Notes under the pieces: generated by a model
What the model was told of the DNA's origin: nothing
The model's database searches: none
What the model saw: only the letters and a program-made list of their open reading frames with translations
Shown: positions 18,720 through 27,665 of the stretch, piece after piece
Position numbering within the stretch: position 1 is the first letter of the stretch
Layout of the letters: every line of letters begins with the position of its first letter
Origin: Thermomonospora catenispora
GTDB lineage: Bacteria > Actinomycetota > Actinomycetes > Streptosporangiales > Streptosporangiaceae
Reading direction: 5' to 3'
Length of the DNA stretch: 64,000 nt
Assembly: GCF_006363815.1 (NCBI RefSeq)
Contig: NZ_RRYT01000001.1
Location: 261,963 to 325,962 of the forward strand
Made by a program: the position numbers and the translations under genes

Positions 18720-19952
18720 ATGAGCACCCCCCCACCCCCGGGTGGAGGATGGACCCCTCCCCCGTCCTCGGGAGGGCCGTCGTGGCCGCCTCCCGGCGGC
18801 CCCTCAGGCCCCAGCACGCCTCCGCCCTTTCCGCCGCCCGGCGGCCCGGGCACCCCGCCGCCGTTCGGGCTGCCCGGCCCTCCTCCGCCACCGCGTCGGT
18901 CCACCTCCGGCGCGCTGATCGCGCTGCTCGTCGGCGGCGGGCTGGTGGCCGTCCTGCTGATCGCCGCCGCGTTCGTGGTGCTGCTCGGCGACGGCGACGA
19001 CGCCAGCCCTCAGGAGCGGCTGCGGGAGGCCGCCGACAAGCTGTCCTCCGCCCAGGCGCTGGAGCTGGAGGGCTCGTTCGGCAGCTCGCTGGACAGCGGC
19101 CGGGTCAAGGTCCTCCGGTCGGGGCACATCACCGGCGAGCTCCGCGTGGACGGTCAGACGCGGCCCCTGGTGAAGGTCGACGACGATGTGTTCGTCAAGG
19201 CCGACAAGTCCTTCTGGCAGCGCAAGCTGGGTTTTGTGAACCTGGAGAAGTTCCAGGTGGACGGCGAGCGGTGGGGCCGGATCGAGTCCAGTTCGCTGGA
19301 GCTGGACTTCCAGCGGTACGCCACCCCGTCCGCGCTGGCCGCCAGCCTGCGGTCGTTCACCTCCATCGGCATCCGTTCGGATCTGGAGGTCACCCGGAAC
19401 GGCCGGCGGGTCACCAAGATCGTCACCTCGCGCGGCACGTATTACCTGTCCAAGGACAACCAGCTGGTGCGGATCGAGCTCACCGTGCCGCACCTGCACG
19501 CGGACGTGACCGCGCACTCGTCCTCGGTGACGACGGTCAACGAGCTCCGCGTCCGCGTCAACGAGCTGAAGAACTCCCTCGACGTCACCCGGAGCGCCCG
19601 GATCTCGGAGGTCAAGGGCTGCGAGAACGAGAGCGCCTCCGGCTGCACGGTCCGGGTCCGGGTGACGGTGAGCCGGGCGCCCACCGGCAGCAAGACCCTG
19701 GTCAACGTCTACATCTGGATCACGGAGGAGACCAAGACCGGTCGCAAGCTCGGTGACTGCACCACCACCGCGACCGTCATCGGGCTGTCGTCGACGTGGA
19801 CCGAGTGCCGCGTCTCCACCCCGGAGTGGACCTCCTTCTACCGCACCTCCGAGAAGAGGAGGATCCACTGGTGGATGCAGGCCGAGCCGATGGCGGTCGC
19901 CGTCGATGACAGCGACATCTCCCGGATGCTGTCCGCCATCAGCCGGGGATGA
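18720..19952 (+). CDS. Membrane-anchored extracellular protein with Pro/Gly-rich cytoplasmic N-terminus (paralogue A)
   Basis: 410 residues. The ATG follows AAGGA by 7 nt. Residues 1-60 are Pro/Gly/Ser-rich, 64-90 form one transmembrane helix, and the rest should be outside the membrane. The exported part has LprG/LppX-like features: a small hydrophilic helix, then repeated beta strands (ALELEGSFGSSLDSGRVKV, LVKVDDDVFVKADKSFWQ). Four Cys near the C-terminus (KGCENESASGC and LGDCTT...TECRVS) probably form two disulfides and are conserved in the next gene, a diverged paralogue. No enzyme motif. A lipid- or ligand-carrier role is only a guess. Ends in a strong hairpin. Confidence 0.75.
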   Translation: MSTPPPPGGGWTPPPSSGGPSWPPPGGPSGPSTPPPFPPPGGPGTPPPFGLPGPPPPPRRSTSGALIALLVGGGLVAVLLIAAAFVVLLGDGDDASPQERLREAADKLSSAQALELEGSFGSSLDSGRVKVLRSGHITGELRVDGQTRPLVKVDDDVFVKADKSFWQRKLGFVNLEKFQVDGERWGRIESSSLELDFQRYATPSALAASLRSFTSIGIRSDLEVTRNGRRVTKIVTSRGTYYLSKDNQLVRIELTVPHLHADVTAHSSSVTTVNELRVRVNELKNSLDVTRSARISEVKGCENESASGCTVRVRVTVSRAPTGSKTLVNVYIWITEETKTGRKLGDCTTTATVIGLSSTWTECRVSTPEWTSFYRTSEKRRIHWWMQAEPMAVAVDDSDISRMLSAISRG

Positions 19953-19964
19953 CCCGCACCCGCC

Positions 19965-19996
19965 CGCCGGGCGCGCCGATGCCGGCGCGCCCGGCG
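19965..19996 (+). terminator. Hairpin terminator between the two paralogues
   Basis: A perfect 13-bp GC stem (19965-19977 with 19984-19996), 6-nt loop, followed by a pyrimidine-rich tract (gtcttcgcccgtcgtctctt). It sits 13 nt after the stop codon. Confidence 0.65.
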
Positions 19997-20213
19997 GCGT
20001 CTTCGCCCGTCGTCTCTTCGTCTCTCCTCGTCCCGTCTTGCACCCCTTCTCCGCGCTTCGTCGTCTCGGCCGCGCCTCGGCCGAGCCTCATCCGCGCCTC
20101 GTCCGCGTTTCGTCCTCGCGAGTTTGGGGTTGGGCGGCCGGGGCTGAGATCCTGACTCCGGCGGCGGCCGGGCAGCACCGCCCGGCCGGTGGACAGCAGG
20201 AGGAACAGCGGCG

Positions 20214-21362
20214 GTGAGCTCCCACCTATCGGAGCCGTCCGGACATCCACGCTCCCCATCCCCGCGACGGTCCGGCATTCCCCGGCCGGTGGTGGCGGGT
20301 CTGGCGGTGACGCTGCTGGTCGGCACGCTGATCGTGCTCGGTGTGGTGGCGGGGGACGGCCCCGGCGGGGCCACGGCTGACTCGCGCGCCTCCCGCACGC
20401 CCTCGGCGCCTTCATGGCCCACCAGGGCGGCCGACCGGTTGGGCTCGCTGCCGGCGCTGCGCTACACCGGGACGTTCACCTCCAACGGGCGGCCCGTGCG
20501 GGCCGTGCTGTCGGTGACCCGGTCGGGCTCGGCGGTCGGCACGCTGACCTTGAACGGCGAGCGGGCCCTGCTGGTCACGGTGGACGGGGACACCTATCTT
20601 CGCGGGGGGCCGGCGTTCTGGACGGGTCCGGGAGGGGCCGTGGCGCGGCCGGAGGACTTCGCGGGACGCTGGTCCAAGGCCCCGGTCACCCTGCTCGGGT
20701 TCGATCCGCGGGAGCTGCTGTCGCCCTCGGCGATCGCCCAGGCCGTCCGTGACGCGCCGGCCGCCGGCTCGACCGGGTACGTCGGCGATCGCCTGGTCCA
20801 CCAGGTGCGGGCCCGCCAGGGCGTCTACTCGGTGACGTTGGCCGAGCCGTACGAGCTGTTGCAGGTGGAGGGCGCCTCCGACGCCCGCTTCACGGTCACC
20901 GAGATCACCGACGTCGCGCCCGTGCTGACCGAGCTGCGCCGGCGGGTGACCGCGCTGGGCGGCGCCCGCGATCCGGGCATCCGGTTCGACCACGGTGAGC
21001 TGACGTTCGTGAACTGCAACGAGAACGTCTCCGGCTGCACCCTGCGGCTGCCGGTGAGCCTGCCGGCCGGCTCCGCCGGAGGGTCCGCCAAGCCCGTCCG
21101 GGCCGTGCTCGTCGCCACCATCAGCGCCGAGGGGCGGACGCTGGGGTCGTGCACCGGGGCGCGCCCGGTGGCGGCGACCGGCCGGACCGTGCTGAGCTGC
21201 ACCGTCACCAGTCAGGGCTGGCGCGAGTGGATGAGCCGGGCGCGGGAGACCCCCGGCCGTCACGAGTACACCGCCCAGGCCCGGGTGATCGGGGAGGCGG
21301 TCCCCCCGGAGCGGGTGCAGGAGCTGCTGGCGCTGGTGGAGCGGGAGGCGTCCGGAGGCTGA
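20214..21362 (+). CDS. Membrane-anchored extracellular protein (paralogue B)
   Basis: 382 residues. GTG start with AGGAGG 10 nt upstream. A short cytoplasmic part is followed by one transmembrane helix (about 23-47), a Ser/Pro/Thr linker and an exported domain. It shares with paralogue A the order of strands, the pattern in which growing strands carry VDGDTYLRGGPAFW versus VDDDVFVKADKSFW, and the four Cys (FVNCNENVSGC and LGSCTG...LSCTVT). Same orientation, separated by 261 bp and a terminator, so it is likely expressed from its own promoter. Function unknown. Confidence 0.75.
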   Translation: MSSHLSEPSGHPRSPSPRRSGIPRPVVAGLAVTLLVGTLIVLGVVAGDGPGGATADSRASRTPSAPSWPTRAADRLGSLPALRYTGTFTSNGRPVRAVLSVTRSGSAVGTLTLNGERALLVTVDGDTYLRGGPAFWTGPGGAVARPEDFAGRWSKAPVTLLGFDPRELLSPSAIAQAVRDAPAAGSTGYVGDRLVHQVRARQGVYSVTLAEPYELLQVEGASDARFTVTEITDVAPVLTELRRRVTALGGARDPGIRFDHGELTFVNCNENVSGCTLRLPVSLPAGSAGGSAKPVRAVLVATISAEGRTLGSCTGARPVAATGRTVLSCTVTSQGWREWMSRARETPGRHEYTAQARVIGEAVPPERVQELLALVEREASGG

Positions 21363-21533
21363 TCCCCGCCGGGCCGTTTCCGCGGAACGCGGTGCGGGCA
21401 TCGTGGTCGGCGGTGGTGCGATGACCTGCGGGCGGGGTCGTGCCGCCCGGCGCCCCGGGCGCCGGTCCGGGCCTCTTTCGAGGGCGGCCGGCGCGGCGGG
21501 TCCGCCGCGGGCGCGGAACCCCGGCCCGGTAAA

Positions 21534-21560
21534 CCGAATCTGATTCGGACGAACTATAGT
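21534..21560 (+). promoter_or_regulatory. Promoter and palindromic operator of the leader-peptide gene
   Basis: A perfect inverted repeat CCGAATC-t-GATTCGG (21534-21548) lies immediately upstream of a -10 box TATAGT (21555-21560). Transcription should begin at about 21567, next to the GTG at 21568. The palindrome covers the spacer/-35 region, a classic repressor (or class II activator) position. The cognate regulator cannot be named from sequence. Confidence 0.6.
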
Positions 21561-21567
21561 GCGGGGT

Positions 21568-21702
21568 GTGGAAACCGAGGCGTCGGCAGGTCCGGCGGGG
21601 CGAGGCGCCCCGTCGCCCTCCGTCGAGCTCCCGGTACTGGTGCGCCGGCTGCACGTGGACCTGTGCCGGCTGGCCAGCTGCCTGTGTCGCGCCCCCGCGT
21701 GA
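21568..21702 (+). CDS. Cysteine-rich leader peptide (44 aa), actinobacterial HVDLCR type
   Basis: 44 residues beginning at a GTG that lies 7 nt after the -10 box, so the mRNA is leaderless. The C-terminal part reads LVRRLHVDLCRLASCLCRAPA, the signature of the putative leader peptides that precede sulfur-assimilation genes in many actinobacteria. Three Cys codons are clustered near the stop, suited to sensing cysteinyl-tRNA supply by ribosome stalling or attenuation. The next gene is korA, 272 bp downstream, not a sulfur gene. I could not identify a convincing attenuator hairpin in the gap. The family match is by memory of the motif. Confidence 0.72.
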   Translation: METEASAGPAGRGAPSPSVELPVLVRRLHVDLCRLASCLCRAPA

Positions 21703-21974
21703 CCGGACGACATGAACGCCCGGCACCGCTCGCGCCGTACCGGCCGCCCCTTCGGACGCGCCGCACCGGCGACCGCGATCCGGCCTCCGTGAGGCGCGTC
21801 ACGCCCGCACCCCCGCGATGACGTCGGCCGCCCCCCCGGGGCCGCGGCGGTCGCGCATCACCCGACCAGTTCCAGCACAGTCCCGGACGTACCATTGAAG
21901 GCAAGCCTAAGTAGCATCACGGACCTGGATGCCTCCCCCGGTCCCGGTGCTGCGCGTCGAGGAGGTCTCCCTCT

Positions 21975-23816
21975 GTGACCAAACAGGTCCAGCAGCTCGA
22001 CCGCGTCATCATCCGTTTCGCCGGGGACTCCGGCGACGGCATGCAGCTGACCGGCGATCGCTTCACCCAGGAAACGGCGTCGTTCGGAAACGACCTGTCC
22101 ACGCTGCCCAACTTCCCCGCGGAGATCCGCGCTCCGGCGGGGACCCTGCCGGGCGTGTCCAGCTTCCAGCTGCACTTCGCCGACCACGACATCCTCACCC
22201 CGGGCGACGCCCCGGACGTGCTGGTCGCGATGAACCCGGCGGCGCTCAAGGCCAACATCGGGGATCTGCCGCGCGGCGGGGATCTGATCGTCAACACCGA
22301 CGAGTTCACCAAGCGGAACCTGGCCAAGGTCGGGTACGACAGCAACCCGCTGGAGGACGGCTCGCTGTCGGAGTACCGGGTGCACGCGCTTCCGCTGACC
22401 TCGATGACCGTGGAGGCGCTGGCGGGCTTCGACATCACCAAGAAGGACGCCGAACGGGCCAAGAACATGTTCGCCCTCGGCCTGCTGTCGTGGCTGTACC
22501 ACCGGCCGACCGAGGGCACGCTGGCCTTCCTGGAGCGCAAGTTCGCCAAGAAGCCCGAGATCATGAAGGCCAACATCGCGGCCTTCCAGGCGGGGTGGAA
22601 CTACGGCGAGACCACCGAGACGTTCTCGGTCCAGTACGAGGTCAAGCCGGCCGCCCAGCCGGCCGGGCTGTACCGCAACATCACCGGCAACATGGCGCTG
22701 GCCTACGGGCTGGTGGCCGCCGGGGTGCGCAGCGGGCTGCCGGTGTTCCTCGGCTCCTACCCGATCACCCCGGCCTCCGACATCCTGCACGAGCTGTCCA
22801 AGCACAAGCGCTTCGGGGTTCGCACGTTCCAGGCCGAGGACGAGATCGCGGCGATCGGCGCGGCCCTGGGCGCCTCCTTCGGCGGCTCGCTGGGGGTGAC
22901 CACCACCTCCGGTCCGGGCGTGGCGCTCAAGAGCGAGACCATCGGCCTGGCGGTCGCCACCGAGCTGCCGCTGGTGATCGTGGACGTGCAGCGGGCCGGG
23001 CCGTCCACCGGCATGCCGACCAAGACCGAGCAGGCGGACCTGCTGCAGGTGATGTTCGGCCGCAACGGCGAGGCCCCGGTGCCGGTGGTGGCGCCGCGCT
23101 CACCTTCGGACTGCTTCGACGCGGCGCTGGAGGCCGCCCGGATCGCGATCAAGTACCGCACTCCGGTGGTGCTGCTGTCGGACGGTTACCTGGCCAACGG
23201 GTCCGAGCCGTGGCGGATCCCGGACGTGGAGTCGCTGCCGAAGATCGACCCCGGCTTCGCCGTCCCGGGCCAGGAGGACTTCGCGCCGTTCCGGCGGGAC
23301 CCCGAGACGTTGGCGCGGCCGTGGGCGATCCCGGGCACCGCGGGCCTGGAGCACCGGATCGGCGGTCTGGAGAAGTCCGACGTGACCGGCAACATCTCCT
23401 ACGACCCCGAGAACCACGACACCATGGTCCGGCTGCGGCAGGCCAAGATCGACGGGATCGCGAGCGACATCGCGCCGGTGGAGGTCGACGACCCGTCCGG
23501 CCGGGCCCGCGTGCTGGTGATCGGCTGGGGCTGCACGTACGGGTCCATCGCGGCGGCGGTGCGGGAGCTGCGCGCGAACGGACGACACGTCGCCCACGCC
23601 CACCTGCGCCACCTGAACCCGTTCCCGGCCAACCTCGGCGAGGTGCTGCGGTCCTACGACAAGGTCGTGGTGCCGGAGATCAACCTCGGCCAACTGGCCC
23701 TGCTGCTGCGCGCCAAGTACCTCGTGGACGTGATCGGCTACAACCGCATGCGCGGGCTGCCGTTCACCTCCGAGGAGCTGGCCGGTGTGATCCAGGATGT
23801 GATCGACAGTGAGTGA
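21975..23816 (+). CDS. korA: 2-oxoacid:ferredoxin oxidoreductase, alpha subunit (gamma-alpha fusion)
   Basis: 613 residues, the actinobacterial KorA architecture. An N-terminal gamma-type domain (about 10-190, opening with IIRFAGDSGDGMQLTGDRFT) is fused to an alpha/pyrimidine-binding domain (about 220-600) with GSYPITPASDILHEL, TTTSGPGVALKSETIGLA and DVQRAGPSTGMPTKTEQADL. With KorB it converts 2-oxoglutarate (likely) to succinyl-CoA while reducing ferredoxin, an oxygen-tolerant alternative to the dehydrogenase complex. GTG start with AGGAGG 9 nt upstream. Its stop overlaps korB by 8 nt. Confidence 0.93.
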   Translation: MTKQVQQLDRVIIRFAGDSGDGMQLTGDRFTQETASFGNDLSTLPNFPAEIRAPAGTLPGVSSFQLHFADHDILTPGDAPDVLVAMNPAALKANIGDLPRGGDLIVNTDEFTKRNLAKVGYDSNPLEDGSLSEYRVHALPLTSMTVEALAGFDITKKDAERAKNMFALGLLSWLYHRPTEGTLAFLERKFAKKPEIMKANIAAFQAGWNYGETTETFSVQYEVKPAAQPAGLYRNITGNMALAYGLVAAGVRSGLPVFLGSYPITPASDILHELSKHKRFGVRTFQAEDEIAAIGAALGASFGGSLGVTTTSGPGVALKSETIGLAVATELPLVIVDVQRAGPSTGMPTKTEQADLLQVMFGRNGEAPVPVVAPRSPSDCFDAALEAARIAIKYRTPVVLLSDGYLANGSEPWRIPDVESLPKIDPGFAVPGQEDFAPFRRDPETLARPWAIPGTAGLEHRIGGLEKSDVTGNISYDPENHDTMVRLRQAKIDGIASDIAPVEVDDPSGRARVLVIGWGCTYGSIAAAVRELRANGRHVAHAHLRHLNPFPANLGEVLRSYDKVVVPEINLGQLALLLRAKYLVDVIGYNRMRGLPFTSEELAGVIQDVIDSE

Positions 23817-24873
23817 ACAGCTCAACGGGACCTCCGCCGGCGCGCTGTCGCTGGTGCCCAAGACCGACGTCAAGCAGACCGCCAAGGACTTCAAGACCGA
23901 CCAGGAGGTGCGCTGGTGCCCCGGCTGCGGGGACTACGCCATCCTGGCCGCCGTCCAGTCCTTCCTGCCCGAGCTGGGGCTGCGCCGGGAGAACATCTGC
24001 TTCATCTCCGGCATCGGCTGCTCGTCGCGGTTCCCGTACTACATGAACACCTACGGGTTCCACTCGATCCACGGGCGCGCCCCGGCCATCGCGACCGGGC
24101 TGGCGACCTCGCGCCCGGACCTGTCGGTGTGGGTGGTGACCGGTGACGGCGACGCGCTGTCGATCGGCGGCAACCACCTGATCCACGCGCTGCGCCGCAA
24201 CGTCAACCTGAAGATCCTGCTGTTCAACAACCGGATCTACGGGCTGACCAAGGGCCAGTACTCGCCCACCTCCGAGGTCGGCAAGATCACCAAGTCGACC
24301 CCGATGGGCTCGCTGGACACCCCGTTCAACCCGATCTCGCTGGCGATCGGGGCCGAGGGCACCTTCGTGGCCCGCACCCTCGACTCCGACCGCAAGCACC
24401 TGCAGTCGGTGCTGCGGGCGGCGGCCCAGCACAAGGGCACCGCGCTGGTGGAGATCTACCAGAACTGCAACATCTTCAACGACGGGGCGTTCGAGCCGCT
24501 CAAGGACCCGGCGGTGCGCGAGGACGTCACCATCCGGCTGGAGCACGGCGAGCCGATCGTGTTCGGGGCGGACCGCTCCAAGGGGCTGCGCCGGTCGGCC
24601 TCCGGCGGGCTCGAGGTGGTGAACGTGGCGGACGTGGACCCGTCCGAGATCGTGGTGCACGACGCCCACAACCCCGACCCGTCCCTGGCGTTCGCGCTGT
24701 CGCGGCTGGACTCGCCGGCGTTCGAGCACACCCCGATCGGGATCTTCCGGCAGGTGCAGCGGCCCTCCTACGACGAGCTGATGCGCGCCCAGATCGAGGA
24801 GGCCGTCGAGCACGAGGGTCCCGGCGACCTGGCCGCCCTGCTGGCCAGCGGCGACACCTGGCGCATCGACTAG
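23809..24873 (+). CDS. korB: 2-oxoacid:ferredoxin oxidoreductase, beta subunit
   Basis: 354 residues. It binds thiamine diphosphate through GDGDALSIGGNH (112-123) and NNRIYGLTKGQYSPT (140-154). Cys37, Cys40, Cys71 and Cys220 (WCPGCGDY, GIGCSSR, YQNCN) are placed to ligate the single 4Fe-4S cluster of this family. The GTG start overlaps the korA stop (GTGAGTGA), giving tight coupling and equimolar subunits. The acceptor would be ferredoxin; no ferredoxin gene is adjacent, but the partial complex I operon lies about 3.4 kb upstream. Confidence 0.93.
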   Translation: MSEQLNGTSAGALSLVPKTDVKQTAKDFKTDQEVRWCPGCGDYAILAAVQSFLPELGLRRENICFISGIGCSSRFPYYMNTYGFHSIHGRAPAIATGLATSRPDLSVWVVTGDGDALSIGGNHLIHALRRNVNLKILLFNNRIYGLTKGQYSPTSEVGKITKSTPMGSLDTPFNPISLAIGAEGTFVARTLDSDRKHLQSVLRAAAQHKGTALVEIYQNCNIFNDGAFEPLKDPAVREDVTIRLEHGEPIVFGADRSKGLRRSASGGLEVVNVADVDPSEIVVHDAHNPDPSLAFALSRLDSPAFEHTPIGIFRQVQRPSYDELMRAQIEEAVEHEGPGDLAALLASGDTWRID

Positions 24874-24900
24874 GCCCTCCTCCTTCGGGAAGCGTGCCGG

Positions 24901-24933
24901 AAGGCCCCGGCGCCCAGGCGGCGCCGGGGCCTT
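24901..24933 (+). terminator. Terminator of korAB
   Basis: A perfect 14-bp stem (24901-24914 with 24920-24933) and 5-nt loop, 28 nt past the korB stop. Confidence 0.7.
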
Positions 24934-25263
24934 CCGCATGTGGCCATCCGCCCCGGAAGGCTGGTGGCGGGCCCGGAATGCTGCGAGACTCGCACCCGCC
25001 CAGCCTTCCGCGCGCATGGACGAGGGTCCCCCGACGGCCGTTCCCGCGGCCGAGGGCGGTCTGCGCCCCGCCGGCGGGGCCGGGGGTGACCGTCACCCGA
25101 GCGTCCCCTCACCGGAGGCGGGGTCCAGATCACCGGCGGCCTCACCCGGGACGAGGGCGAGCGCCCGGTGCGGCGGATGCCCGGAGCGGACCGAGAACGA
25201 TCAACGGTGGCGGTCGCCGGGCGCCGCTGCAACACTGGCGGGCAACGGAGTGGGGAGGTGAGC
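24934..25263. other. Intergenic region, no supported gene
   Basis: About 330 bases of high-GC sequence between the korAB terminator and the SecD-head gene. Frames here lack ribosome-binding sites and typical GC3. It presumably holds the promoter of the downstream gene, but I cannot point to convincing -35/-10 boxes. Confidence 0.5.
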
Positions 25264-25977
25264 ATGCGGGCCGTACCGCGCCGGAAGAAGACGGACACGC
25301 TCGTCCGGCAACGGCCGTCGGCGGCGGCCGGAGGGCCGGCTCCGGACGTCGGACGGACGGTGCCTTGGGACCCGCGGGCCGCGGAGCGGGCACGGCGGGC
25401 CGAGGCGCTGGCGCGGTTGCAGGAGCAGCGCAGGGAGCGGGCCGGACGGCGACGCCCCGGCCGGCCGGCGTGGCCCCGGTCGGCGCCGCTGGTGCTGGTG
25501 CTGGTGATCGGGCTGCTGATCGCCTCGGCGGCGGTGACCGGCTTCCTGGTGGCCAGCGCCCGGGACGGGAAGACGACCCCCTTGGCGGCTCCGCTGCACG
25601 TGTATCCGGTGCTCCGGGTGGTGTCGGGGGCGTGTCCGGCCGGGACGCAGGGCATCACCGGGATGACCGCGTCCGGCCAGGCCTGTTACCAGCTCACCAG
25701 CGGCATCGCGATCCGCGAGGTCGTCGACATCCGGGTGCGGGAGGGGCGGCCGGCGGACACCTATGAGGTGGCGATCGAGCTGGCGGGTGCGGACCGGCGG
25801 GCGTTCGCCGAGCTGACCAAGGTGACGGCGGGCCGGACGGTGGCGTTCGTGGTGCGCGATCAGCTGATCACCGCGCCGCGGGTGGACATGCCGATCACCG
25901 ACGGGAAGGTCGTGGTGAGCGGGCGGTTCACCCGGGCCGACGCCGAGCGGCTGGTCCGCACGTTGCGGGGGTCGTGA
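25264..25977 (+). CDS. Single-pass membrane protein with SecDF P1-head-like domain
   Basis: 237 residues, ATG directly after GGAGGTGAGC. A basic N-terminus (about 1-78, rich in Arg) is followed by one transmembrane helix (SAPLVLVLVIGLLIASAAVT, about 78-100) and an exported domain. Its second half, YEVAIELAGADRRAFAELT..., FVVRDQLITAPRVDMPITDG and VVSGRFTRADAERLVRTLR, matches the SecD P1 head pattern (lT, aivlD, saP.i...I..G...I.G.ft..eA..La..L). It lacks the SecD membrane core, so it is not a translocase. A protein-folding or export accessory role is inference. It is not in an operon with sec genes. Confidence 0.75.
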   Translation: MRAVPRRKKTDTLVRQRPSAAAGGPAPDVGRTVPWDPRAAERARRAEALARLQEQRRERAGRRRPGRPAWPRSAPLVLVLVIGLLIASAAVTGFLVASARDGKTTPLAAPLHVYPVLRVVSGACPAGTQGITGMTASGQACYQLTSGIAIREVVDIRVREGRPADTYEVAIELAGADRRAFAELTKVTAGRTVAFVVRDQLITAPRVDMPITDGKVVVSGRFTRADAERLVRTLRGS

Positions 25978-26000
25978 CGCCCGGCTCGCCCGGCGGGCGT
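25977..26000. terminator. Possible bidirectional terminator
   Basis: ACGCCC/GGGCGT arms around a GC-rich loop, in the 44-bp gap between the convergent SecD-head and MFS genes. Confidence 0.35.
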
Positions 26001-26021
26001 CCCCGGTCCCGGGGAGACCGT

Positions 26022-27653
26022 TCAGGCGGATGAGGACTCGGCGGACCGGGCGGCGGGCTTCACCGGGTCGACGGCGGTCGGCTCGGCGGGGGCGGAGGTG
26101 CGCAGCGGGAGCTCTCGCAGCGCCAGCACCGCCAGCAGGCCGCCCACCGCCAGCGGGACGCCCACCAGGTACACCGTCTGCAGGCCGGCGGTGTAGGAGT
26201 CCAGCAGGAATCCCCGCAGGGGCTCGGGCAGGGCGCGGATCTCGGCGGGGGTGCCCAACCCGGTGCCGACGTCGTCGGGGACCGGCAGGCGGGCGGCGCG
26301 CAGCCGGTCGGCCAGCCCGGAGGTGAGCCGGGCGGTCAGGATCGCGCCGAACGCCGCCACCCCGACCGCGCTGCCCAGGCTGCGGAAGAACGCGACGCCC
26401 GTGGTGGCGGCGGCCAGGTCGGCGCGCGGCACGGCGTTCTGCGCGGCCAGGATCAGGGTCTGCATGGTCAGGCCCAAGCCGATCCCGGCGACCGCGCAGT
26501 CGGTGCCGATCAGCACCAGCGGCGAGTCGGTGTGCAGCCGGGACAGCAGCAGCGCGCCGCAGGCCAGCAACGTCAGCCCGCACACCGGGAAGATCTTGTA
26601 CCGGCCGGTGCGGGTGGTCAGCTGCCCGGCGACGGTGGAGGCCGTCAGCATCCCGACCACCAGCGGCAACGTCATCAGCCCGGAGGCGGTGGGGCTCATC
26701 CCCCGCACCACCTGCAGGTACTGCGGCAGGAAGATCATCACCCCGAACATCACCATGCCGACCAGCAGCGATGCGGCGGAGGTGAGCACGAAGGTGCGGT
26801 CGCGCAGCAGCCGGGGCGGCAGGATCGGCTCGGCGGCCCGGCGTTCGGCGACGACCGCCGCCGCCAGCAGCGCCAGGCTCAGCGCGGTCAGCCCGTAGGT
26901 CCAGCCGGAGTTCCAGGGGAACGAGGTGCCGCCCAGGGACAGCACCACCATGACCGTGCTGGCGCCGCCGGCGATGGTGAGCGCGCCGAGCCAGTCGATC
27001 CGGGGGCGTCCGCGGTCGACCGGCGGCAGCCGCAGCACTTTCTGGATCAGGAGGAACGAGCCGACCGCCAGGGGCACCGGCACCAGGAAGCAGGCGCGCC
27101 AGCCCATGCCGGGGGCGTCGACCAGCAGCCCGCCGAGCAGCGGTCCGGCGACGGTGGCGACGCCGAACGCCGATCCCAGATAGCCGGCGTATCTGCCGCG
27201 TTCGCGGGGTTCGACGATGTCGCCGAGGACCACCTGGGTCAGCGACGTCACGCCGCCCGCGCCGAGGCCCTGCAGGGCCCGGGCGGCGATGAGCATGGCG
27301 ACGTTCTGCGACAGCCCGGCGGCCACCGAGGCGAGCGCGTAGATCACCAGGGCGGTCTGGAACATCCGCTTGCGTCCGAACAGGTCCGACACCTTGCCCC
27401 ACAGCGGGGCGGTGGCGGTCATCGCCAGCAGCGGCGCGCTGGCCACCCAGGGCAGCTGCTCCTGGCCGCCCAGGTCGCCCATGATCGTGGGCAGCGCGGT
27501 GGAGATGATCGAGGTGGAGATCGTCGCGGTCAGCATGGCGGTGATCAGCCCGCCGAGGACCTGCAGGACCTGCCGGTGGGTGTAGGGCCGCCATCCCGGC
27601 GGGGTGTGCGTCGAAGCGGACTCCTTCCGGCCGTCCATCGCGCTCCGCCCCAC
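26022..27653 (-). CDS. DHA2-type (EmrB/QacA) MFS drug/H+ transporter, module 1
   Basis: 543 residues with about 14 predicted transmembrane helices. MFS motifs are visible: LWGKVSDLFGRKRMFQTAL (loop 2-3, motif A), LQGLGAGGVTSLTQVVLGD (helix 4) and GVATVAGPLLGGLLVD (antiporter motif C), typical of the 14-helix drug/H+ antiporter family. It likely exports a hydrophobic toxic compound. Start is the GTG at 27653, or the ATG at 27638 which has GGAG 4 nt upstream. It is divergent from a TetR gene at 27728, whose product is the probable repressor. Confidence 0.9.
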   Translation of the reverse strand: MGRSAMDGRKESASTHTPPGWRPYTHRQVLQVLGGLITAMLTATISTSIISTALPTIMGDLGGQEQLPWVASAPLLAMTATAPLWGKVSDLFGRKRMFQTALVIYALASVAAGLSQNVAMLIAARALQGLGAGGVTSLTQVVLGDIVEPRERGRYAGYLGSAFGVATVAGPLLGGLLVDAPGMGWRACFLVPVPLAVGSFLLIQKVLRLPPVDRGRPRIDWLGALTIAGGASTVMVVLSLGGTSFPWNSGWTYGLTALSLALLAAAVVAERRAAEPILPPRLLRDRTFVLTSAASLLVGMVMFGVMIFLPQYLQVVRGMSPTASGLMTLPLVVGMLTASTVAGQLTTRTGRYKIFPVCGLTLLACGALLLSRLHTDSPLVLIGTDCAVAGIGLGLTMQTLILAAQNAVPRADLAAATTGVAFFRSLGSAVGVAAFGAILTARLTSGLADRLRAARLPVPDDVGTGLGTPAEIRALPEPLRGFLLDSYTAGLQTVYLVGVPLAVGGLLAVLALRELPLRTSAPAEPTAVDPVKPAARSAESSSA

Positions 27654-27665
27654 CGTGCTCCCTCG

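Noticed and set aside
19997..20160. Tandem repeat array in the gap between the paralogues
   Set aside because: TCGTC/TCGTCTC-like words recur, but with irregular spacing and many mismatches; low complexity, not a CRISPR or defined satellite.
21895..21913. Iron-box (IdeR/DtxR) candidate upstream of korA
   Set aside because: AAGGCAAGCCTAA looks like an iron box, but in the best alignment only about 11 of 19 positions match the consensus, too few to call.
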